Origin: CALSPH01 sp041690035
Lineage (GTDB): Bacteria; Bacteroidota; Bacteroidia; NS11-12g; UBA955
Direction: 5' to 3'
NCBI GenBank assembly: GCA_041690035.1
Contig: JBDNFC010000075.1
Location: 1 to 25,210 of the forward strand
Length of the DNA stretch: 25,210 nucleotides
Shown here: positions 17,159-24,481 of the stretch, in pieces
How the letters are laid out: every line of letters starts with the position of its first letter
Position numbering within the stretch: position 1 is the stretch's first letter
Translations under genes and position numbers: made by a program
Notes under the pieces: model-generated
The model's database searches: none
What the model saw: only the letters and a program-made list of their open reading frames with translations
What the model was told of the DNA's origin: nothing

Positions 17159-17191
17159 CAAAAATAGATCTAATTTTTTAATTTTTAACAA
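17159..17191 (-). promoter_or_regulatory. Predicted Bacteroidota-type promoter of the PKD-repeat gene
   Basis: On the minus strand TATTTTTG (17166-17159) fits TAnnTTTG exactly and TTG (17191-17189) fits the -33 element, with a 22-base spacer. The -7 box ends nine bases before the ATG at 17149, so the leader would be only a few bases long. Confidence 0.65.
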
Positions 17192-17241
17192 TTTATACTC
17201 TTAAGACAACATTTTAGCGACAAAAGTTGCATGATAAACTA

Positions 17242-18174
17242 TTATTTTTCAAGAAGCAAATATTTGCTAACTAGCTTATCTTCATAAAGTTGATTAGATA
17301 AATCACTAATATGTTCAAATTTTTTTTCATCTCTTATTTTTTTTACCATTTCAACGGTTATTTTTTTTCCATAAATATCCTTGTCAAAATCAAAAAGATG
17401 CATCTCTATACTCTCTCCTTTTTCTGCAATTGTAGGATTTTTTCCAATTGAAAGCATTCCACCGTATCGCTTAGCATCAACATATGCAAAAGCAGCAAAA
17501 ACGCCCGATAATGGCAATTGTTTCTGTGCATCTTCTAAAACAATATTTGCCGTCCGGTATCCAATTTTGCGCCCTAATTCTAATCCATGCACCACAGTGC
17601 CAGTAAATTGATATGAATAACCAAGCAAGGCATTTGCCTCTATAATATTACCTAAAGAAATAGCTTTTCTAATTTTTGTACTACTTATTTTAATTTCCGT
17701 AATCATTTCAACAGCGATTTGTTGCACTTCAAAATTGTATTTTAAGCCAAAACTAATCAGGTCGTCTATGCCACCTTTTCTATCTTTTCCAAAACGGTGA
17801 TCATAACCAATGACCATTTTTTTTGCAGCAATTTTGTCTACTATAAGTTTTTTTATATACTCTTCTGGCTGCAGGTTGCTTAGTTCTTCGTCAAAAGGTA
17901 TAACAATGACATTATCAATGCCAAGTTTTTCTAAATATAATATCTTTTCTGAAAGGGTACTGAGCAATTTAAGGTTTTTATCTCCTTGATTAACTAGAAC
18001 TCTAGGGTGAGGAAAAAAAGTAATTATTACAGTTTCACCGTCAATTTTATTCGCCTCATATTTTAAGTTTGTTAAAATTTTTTGATGTCCAAGATGCACC
18101 CCATCAAAAGTTCCTTGAGTTACCACCGCATTTTTTAAAGGAGTAATTTTTGATATCGAATCAAATATTTTCAA
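17242..18174 (-). CDS. ribF: Bifunctional riboflavin kinase / FAD synthetase
   Basis: RibF phosphorylates riboflavin to FMN and adenylylates FMN to FAD. The N-terminal FMN adenylyltransferase domain has GTFDGVHLGHQ at 21-31, FFPHP at 53-57, GYDHRFGKDRKG at 123-134 and ISSTKIRKAI at 163-172. The C-terminal riboflavin kinase domain has GTVVHGLELGRKIGYRTANI at 192-211 (the usual PTAN Pro is Arg), LSIGKNPT and the IEMHLFDFD segment with the likely base E257. Length 310 is normal. The start must be TTG at 18174: an in-frame TGA lies six bases upstream, and the next in-frame ATG is residue 120, beyond the first active-site motif. The TTG overlaps the truB stop (TTGA), so re-initiation after truB is likely. 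FAD from this enzyme is also what ETF needs. Confidence 0.96.
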   Translation of the reverse strand: MKIFDSISKITPLKNAVVTQGTFDGVHLGHQKILTNLKYEANKIDGETVIITFFPHPRVLVNQGDKNLKLLSTLSEKILYLEKLGIDNVIVIPFDEELSNLQPEEYIKKLIVDKIAAKKMVIGYDHRFGKDRKGGIDDLISFGLKYNFEVQQIAVEMITEIKISSTKIRKAISLGNIIEANALLGYSYQFTGTVVHGLELGRKIGYRTANIVLEDAQKQLPLSGVFAAFAYVDAKRYGGMLSIGKNPTIAEKGESIEMHLFDFDKDIYGKKITVEMVKKIRDEKKFEHISDLSNQLYEDKLVSKYLLLEK

Positions 18175-18851
18175 ATAATCTCAACAGCTTTAAATGCCTC
18201 TAAATCAATGCAATTATCAATAGAAAAATCGCCTACAGATTCCCTAACTAATTTAGCCAAATGCGCCCCGGAACCAAGCGCTACTCCAAAATCTCTTGCT
18301 ATGGAACGTATGTATGTTCCTTTTCCACATGCTATTTTAAAATAAACATCAACGTCTAATATTTTTGTAATTTCAAAACTTGTAATAGTAATTAATTTAG
18401 GATTCAATTTAGGAATTTCTCCTTCCCTTGCTAGCTTATAAGCTCTATTTCCGTTCACTTTTACTGCGCTAAAAATTGGTGGAACTTGAAATTGCTCTCC
18501 AACAAAACTTTTGGCACAATTAATTATGGCCTCTTGTGTAATGTGAGAAGTGCTGTAGGTAAAATCGATTGCTTGTTCTAAATCAAAACATGGTGTGGTA
18601 GAACCAAGGCGAATAATGCCCGAATATACTTTTGGCAATATTTGAAGCTGTTCAATTTTTTTTGTTGCCTTACCAAGGCAAATAATCATAACTCCTGTTG
18701 CCAATGGGTCTAATGTACCTGCATGCCCAACTTTTTTAGCCTTAGAAAATTTTTTAACATATTTTACTAGCTTAAAGCTAGACCATGTTAACGGTTTGTC
18801 AAAATGAAGAATCTCGCCCTCTTCCAAAATTTTTTTTGAACTTAGTTGCAT
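18171..18851 (-). CDS. truB: tRNA pseudouridine(55) synthase TruB
   Basis: TruB makes pseudouridine 55 in the T-loop of tRNAs. The 226 residues show the N-terminal DKPLTWSSF (18-26) and the catalytic loop GHAGTLDPLATG at 42-53 with the nucleophile Asp48. The KVYSGIIRLGSTTPCFD segment, PPIFSAVKVNGNRAYKLARE and GTYIRSIARDFG near the end follow; these are the standard TruB motifs I-III. It is shorter than E. coli TruB (314) because the C-terminal PUA-like domain is largely absent, as in many Bacteroidota. Its ATG overlaps the upstream secreted-protein stop by one base (TAATG) and its own stop overlaps the TTG start of ribF. The truB-ribF pairing is common in bacteria. Confidence 0.97.
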   Translation of the reverse strand: MQLSSKKILEEGEILHFDKPLTWSSFKLVKYVKKFSKAKKVGHAGTLDPLATGVMIICLGKATKKIEQLQILPKVYSGIIRLGSTTPCFDLEQAIDFTYSTSHITQEAIINCAKSFVGEQFQVPPIFSAVKVNGNRAYKLAREGEIPKLNPKLITITSFEITKILDVDVYFKIACGKGTYIRSIARDFGVALGSGAHLAKLVRESVGDFSIDNCIDLEAFKAVEII

Positions 18852-20728
18852 TAATATTTTTGCACTTTTTGATCTAAAAATACTTTATTATCTGATAACC
18901 TTATCCATTTAACAGAATAACTTCCATTGCTCAAAAAACTTAAATCTTGCCTAATAACAAGATCGCCTAAATCTGTAATTTCCTGTTCTTTTTCGATCAT
19001 CTTTTTACCATCATCTAAACTGTAAATTAGAAGTTTAAACTTTGTAGACTCTGATAATTTTAAAGAAAAGTAAAATATCCCATCTCCACTCGGGTTAGGA
19101 AAAATATTTTCATTAAAAACAATGGTTTTTTTATCCATTTTTATCTTTGCAATATAAGTACCCGCAGTTTGCTTATTTATTACACCGACACTGTTAGCTA
19201 AAAAACCCACGCCTTCCTCATTATACTTTCTTTGCAAACCAGAATAATCACCCCACCTTTCTAGACTATCTGGCACAAAACTATTGATTAAAGCTGCACC
19301 AGTTTTTACTCTTATAATTGGACTAACAATACCCTTTTCATCAATTTTTACCATAGATACTCCAGGAAAAGCGATAACACTAGAGTGAGAGAAAGTTACG
19401 ACCGCAGTATTGTCGCGGGTGCCATTGCCCATGTAAGCCAAACTAGGATAACCTAAATCTAAACTATCACTACTTATAAGATGATTTTGCAACACAGGAT
19501 TTTGCATATCAGTAATATAACCTAGCATAACACTTGGTGCAAATGTGGCGTGATTAATGCAGTTTTGTGCATAACGTATATTTCCATATTGATAAGATGC
19601 TGTTAATACTCTTGCATCATTGGTTTGTAGTCTAAAATCTTTTTGCGGCTGGTATGCCGAGCCTGGCAAGCCATATTTTTGAGGTGTTTTTAAAATTTGA
19701 AAACTAAATTGGGCTTTGTCACTTGCTTGTGTATTATTGATTTTATGAAGAAAAAGTGTATCGTTTGAAAGATCTGAAGGCCTTACACTTAAAAAAAACA
19801 TTTCGTTGCTAGTTGATTTATAATATTGATCAGCAGGACAAATACTCCAAATGGCCTTGCTATTATAGCTAATATCACTCCAAAGTGTTGTTTTAAGTGT
19901 ATCACTTGTATAAATTCCTTGCTTGTCTATTTGCCATATCACACTTTGTTTAAAAGCCTCTTGCCATGATGCACTATCTTTTAGGAGATTTACAGTTATA
20001 AAAATATCATCTTTAGACATAGACATTATAGGGTAATCTGTCCAACTTTTATCTTTAAGTGGATTGCCTGGCAACTGATAAATAGTCCAGGCGCCTGTTG
20101 GGTCACTCGTTTTTGACGTGGCTACCATAATTCTTGTATCAAAACTAACCCTGCCATCTAGCCATGTTACAACAAATCTATCGTTAATTGGGTCATAAAG
20201 CGCTTTGGGATCATAGGACCCTGTTAATCTTGGTCTTCCTTGCGGCCATGTATTTTTTGGTTCTATTCGGGCAAAATAAGTAAGCGCTACAGAATAAGTT
20301 AAATTGGTTTCAGCTTTATAAATCCTAATATTGCTATTGAGCACACTTATAACATCACCTGCATTATTTACTGCTAAGTGATTATCATTTGGCACGCCTG
20401 AGGTAAATAATGAATCTGTAAATCCACGTTCCACGTAGGGCATATTAGGTGCTATTGGCAGGGTGCTTTCAAAAACAGTTCTTCTATTAATTTGAGTTAA
20501 ATATTCTAATCTTTTTGCCTCTATCAATCTTTTTTTAGCATTAATATCATTTTCTAATGCAGGAGATGGCGCTAGTTTTATCACACTTATTGTATCAATA
20601 ACATTTGCCTTATCTATTAAATTAACCTCACCAAGTGGGGTAATATTAAAAGGGGTTTTAATAACCTGGGTAAATGCATTTGTAAATAATGTAATAATAA
20701 ACAATAGCAAAGTAATTTTTTTAATCAT
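18851..20728 (-). CDS. Secreted protein of unknown function with T9SS type A sorting domain
   Basis: The 625-residue protein begins with a clear signal peptide (MIKKITLLLFIITLFTNAFT, cut probably just before Gln21). It ends with an 87-residue T9SS type A (Por-type) sorting domain starting at NENIFPNPSGDGIFYFSL near 539. The tail is needed for export through the type IX system and is usually cleaved. Between them, about 500 residues look beta-rich and include PNDNHLAVNNAGDVISVLNS, DPKALYDPINDRFVVTWLDG and SWTDYPIMSMSKDDIFI, a pattern seen in beta-propeller-like secreted proteins. I recognise no catalytic residues. It has its own promoter about 20 bases upstream, and its stop overlaps the truB ATG, an unusual partner for a secreted protein. 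The function is unknown. Confidence 0.9.
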   Translation of the reverse strand: MIKKITLLLFIITLFTNAFTQVIKTPFNITPLGEVNLIDKANVIDTISVIKLAPSPALENDINAKKRLIEAKRLEYLTQINRRTVFESTLPIAPNMPYVERGFTDSLFTSGVPNDNHLAVNNAGDVISVLNSNIRIYKAETNLTYSVALTYFARIEPKNTWPQGRPRLTGSYDPKALYDPINDRFVVTWLDGRVSFDTRIMVATSKTSDPTGAWTIYQLPGNPLKDKSWTDYPIMSMSKDDIFITVNLLKDSASWQEAFKQSVIWQIDKQGIYTSDTLKTTLWSDISYNSKAIWSICPADQYYKSTSNEMFFLSVRPSDLSNDTLFLHKINNTQASDKAQFSFQILKTPQKYGLPGSAYQPQKDFRLQTNDARVLTASYQYGNIRYAQNCINHATFAPSVMLGYITDMQNPVLQNHLISSDSLDLGYPSLAYMGNGTRDNTAVVTFSHSSVIAFPGVSMVKIDEKGIVSPIIRVKTGAALINSFVPDSLERWGDYSGLQRKYNEEGVGFLANSVGVINKQTAGTYIAKIKMDKKTIVFNENIFPNPSGDGIFYFSLKLSESTKFKLLIYSLDDGKKMIEKEQEITDLGDLVIRQDLSFLSNGSYSVKWIRLSDNKVFLDQKVQKY

Positions 20729-20746
20729 AAATTAAATTTAAAAACA

Positions 20747-20776
20747 CAAATATAAACATATAACAACAAAAACAAA
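20747..20776 (-). promoter_or_regulatory. Predicted Bacteroidota-type promoter of the T9SS cargo-truB-ribF operon
   Basis: On the minus strand TATATTTG (20754-20747) fits TAnnTTTG exactly and TTTG (20776-20773) fits the -33 element, with an 18-base spacer. The -7 box ends 18 bases before the ATG at 20728, leaving a leader of about 10-15 bases. Confidence 0.7.
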
Positions 20777-20810
20777 CATAAAATGGGTGTATAAGATTTT
20801 TAAGCAAAAG

Positions 20811-21227
20811 CTATATTTTATTTACCCTAACTTGGTGCCTTCCACCTTCAAAAATCTGAGTAATAAATGTGCTAAAAATTTGCTGTGCCATAGCAATATC
20901 AATAAACCTTGCAGGTATGCACAACACATTGGCATCATTGTGCTGCTTTGCCAGTGATGCTATCTCAACACTCCAGCATAGTGCTGCCCTGATTTTGGGA
21001 TGTTTATTTGCGGCCATACAAACACCATTGCCGCTACCACAGATTAATACACCTAAACTCTGTGTATTTTCTGATACTTCTTTTGCTAATCGATGCGCAT
21101 AGTCTGGGTAATCTACAGACGAAATATCATAAGGTCCTAAATCTTTAAAAATTATATTTGGGTTATTTTTCATTAAGAATTTCTTTAATTCAAAACCTGC
21201 GTGGTCGGATGCGATTACAATATTCAT
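20811..21227 (-). CDS. rpiB: Ribose 5-phosphate isomerase B (RpiB/LacAB family)
   Basis: RpiB interconverts ribose 5-phosphate and ribulose 5-phosphate in the pentose phosphate pathway. The protein opens MNIVIASDHAGFELKKFL with the phosphate/substrate residues Asp8 and His9. It has VDYPDYAH at 38-45 and the catalytic-loop motif ICGSGNGVCMAANK at 62-75 with the base Cys63. HNDANVLCIPARF at 96-108 and the C-terminal FEGGRHQVRVNKI tail complete the family pattern. Length 138 is close to the usual 140-150. The ATG overlaps the tatC stop (ATGA), so it is the last gene of a fabG-tatC-rpiB operon. Allose 6-phosphate isomerase is a known side activity of the family, but no sugar-uptake genes are near. 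Confidence 0.96.
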   Translation of the reverse strand: MNIVIASDHAGFELKKFLMKNNPNIIFKDLGPYDISSVDYPDYAHRLAKEVSENTQSLGVLICGSGNGVCMAANKHPKIRAALCWSVEIASLAKQHNDANVLCIPARFIDIAMAQQIFSTFITQIFEGGRHQVRVNKI

Positions 21228-22045
21228 GTTGCTGTTTTTTGATTTTTTTCTACTTTTTTAACAATTATTATCCCTATTTCATATAAACCCAAAAGGGGTA
21301 TTACTAAAATAAACTGGCTTAACACATCAGGCGGAGTAACTATAGCGGCCAATATCACAATAATAACTATAGCATAGCGCCTATTTTTTTTAAGAAACTG
21401 TGTGGTTATTAGACCTATTTTGGCCAGAAAATACATTAATAATGGTAGCTGAAATATAGCACCTGTTGCTAAACAGAGCATGGATACCAAATTAATTACT
21501 GATTGAAAAGAGAAATTATTTGCAATATTTGGTGACAATTTATAATTTACAAAAAACTGAAGAGAAATGGGGGAAAGTAAAAAATAGCCAAATAAAACGC
21601 CAATAAAAAATAAAAAACTAGTGTAAAGCGTTAAGAACCTTGTTTTCCTTATTTCTTTAGGCCCCAATGCTGGCTTAATAAATAGCCATACTTGATTGAT
21701 AATAAAAGGAAAAGCTAAAATGATGCCTCCAATAAATGCCATTTTGAAACTGTATACAAATTGCCCTGCAACATCTATATTTTGCATGTTCAAAGAGATG
21801 TTTTTAAAACAAAGTCTATCATCACTATAAATTTTTTGCCCAATGCTACAAAAAGCTTTGATAGTTGGAAAATCAGACCTTGTGGGAGCAAACAAAACAA
21901 TATCAACTAAAAAATCAGCATAAATAAAACTAATTACTGTACCAAGAATTACAAAAATTGAAGCCCTAAACAAATGTTTTCTTAAATCATCTAAATGATC
22001 TAAAAAAGACATATTCGAATCATCCTTTACTTGATCTAGTGCCAT
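21224..22045 (-). CDS. tatC: Sec-independent protein translocase TatC
   Basis: TatC is the membrane receptor that recognises twin-arginine signal peptides. From ATG 22045 it has 273 residues and about six hydrophobic spans. The start region FLDHLDDLRKHLFRA (14-28) corresponds to the conserved HLxELRxRL cap; the usual Glu is Asp20 here. The first periplasmic loop is long, with two cysteines (GQKIYSDDRLCF region), as in Bacteroidota TatC. The FPFIINQVWLFIKPALGPKE segment matches the conserved second-loop motif including its Glu. Late segments with YAIVIIVILAAIVTPPDVLS match the usual C-terminal end (TPPD). The ATG overlaps the fabG stop by one base (TAATG); a TTG eight codons upstream is less likely. 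No tatA is in the window. Confidence 0.95.
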   Translation of the reverse strand: MALDQVKDDSNMSFLDHLDDLRKHLFRASIFVILGTVISFIYADFLVDIVLFAPTRSDFPTIKAFCSIGQKIYSDDRLCFKNISLNMQNIDVAGQFVYSFKMAFIGGIILAFPFIINQVWLFIKPALGPKEIRKTRFLTLYTSFLFFIGVLFGYFLLSPISLQFFVNYKLSPNIANNFSFQSVINLVSMLCLATGAIFQLPLLMYFLAKIGLITTQFLKKNRRYAIVIIVILAAIVTPPDVLSQFILVIPLLGLYEIGIIIVKKVEKNQKTAT

Positions 22046-22797
22046 TATTGCATCAACATTCCCCCGCAAACACTAATGGTTTGCCCTGTAATATAAGCGC
22101 TGGCATCTGACGCAAGAAATAAGCAAACATTTGCTACATCCTCTGTTGTGCCACCTCTTTTTAATGGTATAGTTTTAGTCCATGCTACGCGCATTTCTTC
22201 ATCCAATGCTTGAGTCATCTCTGTTTCTATAAAGCCAGGTGCTATTGCATTACAGCGCACATTTCTACTGCCTAATTCTTTTGCTACAGACTTAGTAAAT
22301 CCAATCATACCAGCCTTTGATGCCGCATAGTTTGCTTGTCCTGCATTACCCGTTATACCCACTACTGATGTCATATTGATAATAGATCCTGCCCTATTTT
22401 GCATAAAATGTTTTAAGAAACCTTTAGTTAAATTAAAAGCACTTTTTAGGTTGGTTGTCATCACGTCATCCCATTGCTCTTCTGTCATTCTAAGCAGCAA
22501 AGTATCTTTTGTTATGCCTGCATTATTTATTAAAATATCTATTTTTTCAAAATCAGCAATTACTGTATTTGCAAGCAACTCAGAAGCTGCAAAATCGCCT
22601 GCATTACTTTGGTATCCTTTGGCTTTTATTTTATAATTTTGTGCAAGTTCTGCTGCAAAGGCATCTGCCTTTTCTTTTGAACTTGCATAGGTAAAAGCAA
22701 TGTGGCAGCCTTGTGATGCGAACTTTTCGGCAATTCCTTTTCCTATGCCTCTCGAAGCGCCTGTAATAACTGCGGTTTTATCTTTTAAACTATACAT
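22045..22797 (-). CDS. fabG: 3-oxoacyl-[acyl-carrier-protein] reductase FabG
   Basis: FabG is the NADPH-dependent beta-ketoacyl-ACP reductase of type II fatty acid synthesis. From ATG 22797 the protein is 250 residues beginning MYSLKDKTAVITGASRGIG, the usual FabG spacing to the Rossmann TGxxxGIG motif. It has NNAGITKDTLLLRM, the catalytic Ser in INMTSVVGITGNAGQANYAASK with Tyr and Lys, the APGFIETEMT loop, and the C-terminal tetramer segment GQTISVCGGM. An ATG two codons upstream (22803) is also possible, while a TTG at 22821 is unlikely. It is the first gene of fabG-tatC-rpiB, with tatC starting at its stop. Other ketoreductases share the fold, but the family motifs strongly suggest FabG. 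Confidence 0.94.
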   Translation of the reverse strand: MYSLKDKTAVITGASRGIGKGIAEKFASQGCHIAFTYASSKEKADAFAAELAQNYKIKAKGYQSNAGDFAASELLANTVIADFEKIDILINNAGITKDTLLLRMTEEQWDDVMTTNLKSAFNLTKGFLKHFMQNRAGSIINMTSVVGITGNAGQANYAASKAGMIGFTKSVAKELGSRNVRCNAIAPGFIETEMTQALDEEMRVAWTKTIPLKRGGTTEDVANVCLFLASDASAYITGQTISVCGGMLMQ

Positions 22798-22984
22798 AAT
22801 CATCGGTATTATAAGCTGCAATATTACTACTAATTTTCAATAAATTAAGGCTTAGGGTCTACATTTTATCTCGCTTTTGGAATCAAAACTTTTTAGTAAA
22901 CTTTAGAAATTCAATAAAATGTCATTTTTTACATAAAACAGATGATATTACACTTTGAAAAATTTTAATTATTAATCTTATTCT

Positions 22985-23593
22985 TCAGAGATAACATGCA
23001 CTGTAAACTAAATAATATTCTTCGTGGCATTCATAAGCAAAACGAAATGTTTCTTCATTATCTTTTTTAAATGTTACTGTCAATTCGCCCTTAGTTGCTA
23101 GCTCAAAAGGGTGCACAAAAATGTGTTCTTTAAACAGCACCGCCCCTTTTCCATATTGCTTAAACATGGCTTCTTTTGCGCACCAAATAATATGCAACAT
23201 GGGTATTGTATCGACTTGATTGATATAATTTAGCTCTTCATAGCTGCAAAATTTTGCTGCAAGACTTAAAATTTTGTCTTTCTTTTGTTGAATATCTATT
23301 CCAACGCTTTGTTGTTGATTAATAACTGCTGCCGCGTACGATCCACTATGGGAGAAAGAAATAAAATCTTTGCTATTTTGTATAAAAGGTTTCCCAAATT
23401 CATCTTTAAGGATTGTAAGGTTATCGATGCCTGTCATAGCCTTTAATAAACTACGGCAAGCCTCCGAATGACTGGCCTCGTAGCCAACTAAAGCTGCTGA
23501 GTTTCCAACTCGCCTAATTATTTTTTGAGTTTCAACTAACCAAAGGCCAATTATTTGATGCTCACCTATTACTTTTGTAAACGCTACTGGCAT
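22985..23593 (-). CDS. 4'-phosphopantetheinyl transferase superfamily protein (Sfp-type)
   Basis: This enzyme moves phosphopantetheine from coenzyme A to a carrier-protein serine. The 202 residues contain FSHSGSYAAA at 80-89, VGIDIQ at 97-102 with the metal-binding Asp100, and WCAKEAMFKQYGKG at 137-150 with Glu141 and Lys145. These are the P1-P3 motifs of the Sfp/AcpT group, while the small AcpS form is about 120 residues and lacks the N-terminal half seen here. An FGKPF segment at 66-70 is also typical. No polyketide or peptide synthase gene is in the window, so it may serve the fatty-acid carrier protein or a distant cluster. It has its own promoter and is divergent from the WD40 remnant. 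Confidence 0.92.
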   Translation of the reverse strand: MPVAFTKVIGEHQIIGLWLVETQKIIRRVGNSAALVGYEASHSEACRSLLKAMTGIDNLTILKDEFGKPFIQNSKDFISFSHSGSYAAAVINQQQSVGIDIQQKKDKILSLAAKFCSYEELNYINQVDTIPMLHIIWCAKEAMFKQYGKGAVLFKEHIFVHPFELATKGELTVTFKKDNEETFRFAYECHEEYYLVYSACYL

Positions 23594-23607
23594 ATATTAT
23601 AATATTA

Positions 23608-23638
23608 CAAAAATAGGTAATTTTTCTGGACACCGCAA
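23608..23638 (-). promoter_or_regulatory. Predicted Bacteroidota-type promoter of the phosphopantetheinyl transferase gene
   Basis: On the minus strand TATTTTTG (23615-23608) fits TAnnTTTG exactly and TTG (23638-23636) fits the -33 element, with a 20-base spacer. The -7 box ends 14 bases before the ATG at 23593, so the leader is short. Confidence 0.68.
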
Positions 23639-23681
23639 TGCAATTTATTCATTAATTAAAAAAAATGAAAATTCTTTTTAG

Positions 23682-24481
23682 AGCGCGGGTGCTGATGGCT
23701 TTGTTGTTGAGTGGGACTTAAACAATCCATCTTCGGGAGTGCTTATGGCAAGTAATAATCCTCCAATATACTGCTTGATTTTATGGCAAAACCTTATTTG
23801 TTTTGGCAGTAAAGATGGATACTTGCACATTTTAGAGCTCGCAACCAATAAATTTATTAAAAAGATTGCAGTAGGAAGTAAACCCATTTTTGCACTAATT
23901 GTGTTTAATAATGAGCTCGTAGTCGATGATGGAAATGGTATAATTTCACAATTTTGTTCAAATTTCATGCTTAAAAAACAGTTAAACTTAGCAATGTCTC
24001 ATTAAGATCTTTAGCATGCAATGCAAACCAATTATTTGTAGGCAGCACAGATGCTAATATTTATGAATTAGATATAAATTTGGCATTAACTTTTTATTGG
24101 AAAGCATACGAAAGCACAGTTTTTTGTTTAAGTCTATCTAAAAACAGAATAATTTCTGACGGAAAAGACGCAAGGATAAATGTATGGCAATTAAATGACA
24201 AAAAAATCTCACATTCTATAGAAGCGCATTGGTAACATGAAAAAAGCATTCAAAAATCATTAGACAGTTCACAATTAATGAGCACGAGTATGGACAAAAG
24301 TATTAGACTTTGGCAATATCCAAATTTTGAACTTTTAAAGGTTATTGATTTAGCAAAAAACCAAGGGCATACTTCGTCAGTAAATTGTGGATTATGGTTA
24401 CAAAATAATATTGTTATTTCGTGCAGCGATGACAGAAGTGTTATGGCATTTAAAATAGAAGAAAAAAGTGATACTATCTGA
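23682..24481 (+). pseudogene. Decayed WD40-repeat (seven-unit beta-propeller) protein gene
   Basis: Joining two frames gives a continuous WD40 protein of about 266 residues with seven recognisable units, for example SAGADGFVVEWDL, ICFGSKDGYLHILEL, LFVGSTDANIYELD, IISDGKDARINVWQL, MSTSMDKSIRLWQ and VISCSDDRSVMAFK. The first unit is incomplete: its frame opens only after a TAG at 23679-23681, and the ATG at 23665 is in another frame. The frame at 23682-24005 ends early at TAA; the repeat pattern resumes at 23990 in a second frame, as if one base was lost near 23990. That frame is then broken by TAA at 24233-24235 but continues in the same register to 24481. Three lesions make a sequencing error alone unlikely. 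Its 3' end contains the GTG start of dcd. The original function is unknown; such proteins are usually interaction scaffolds. Confidence 0.85.

Noticed and set aside
22046..22069. A longer tatC start at TTG 22069.
   Set aside because: It would lie deep inside fabG, while the ATG at 22045 overlaps the fabG stop by one base and gives a normal TatC N-terminus.
22819..22826. TAATATTG on the minus strand as the -7 box of fabG.
   Set aside because: It has one mismatch to TAnnTTTG and no TTG at a 17-23 base distance upstream, so the fabG promoter remains unlocated.
23678..23968. A 96-codon open frame on the minus strand opposite the WD40 remnant.
   Set aside because: The WD40 pattern is on the plus strand, and the minus-strand product shows no recognisable motif or promoter.
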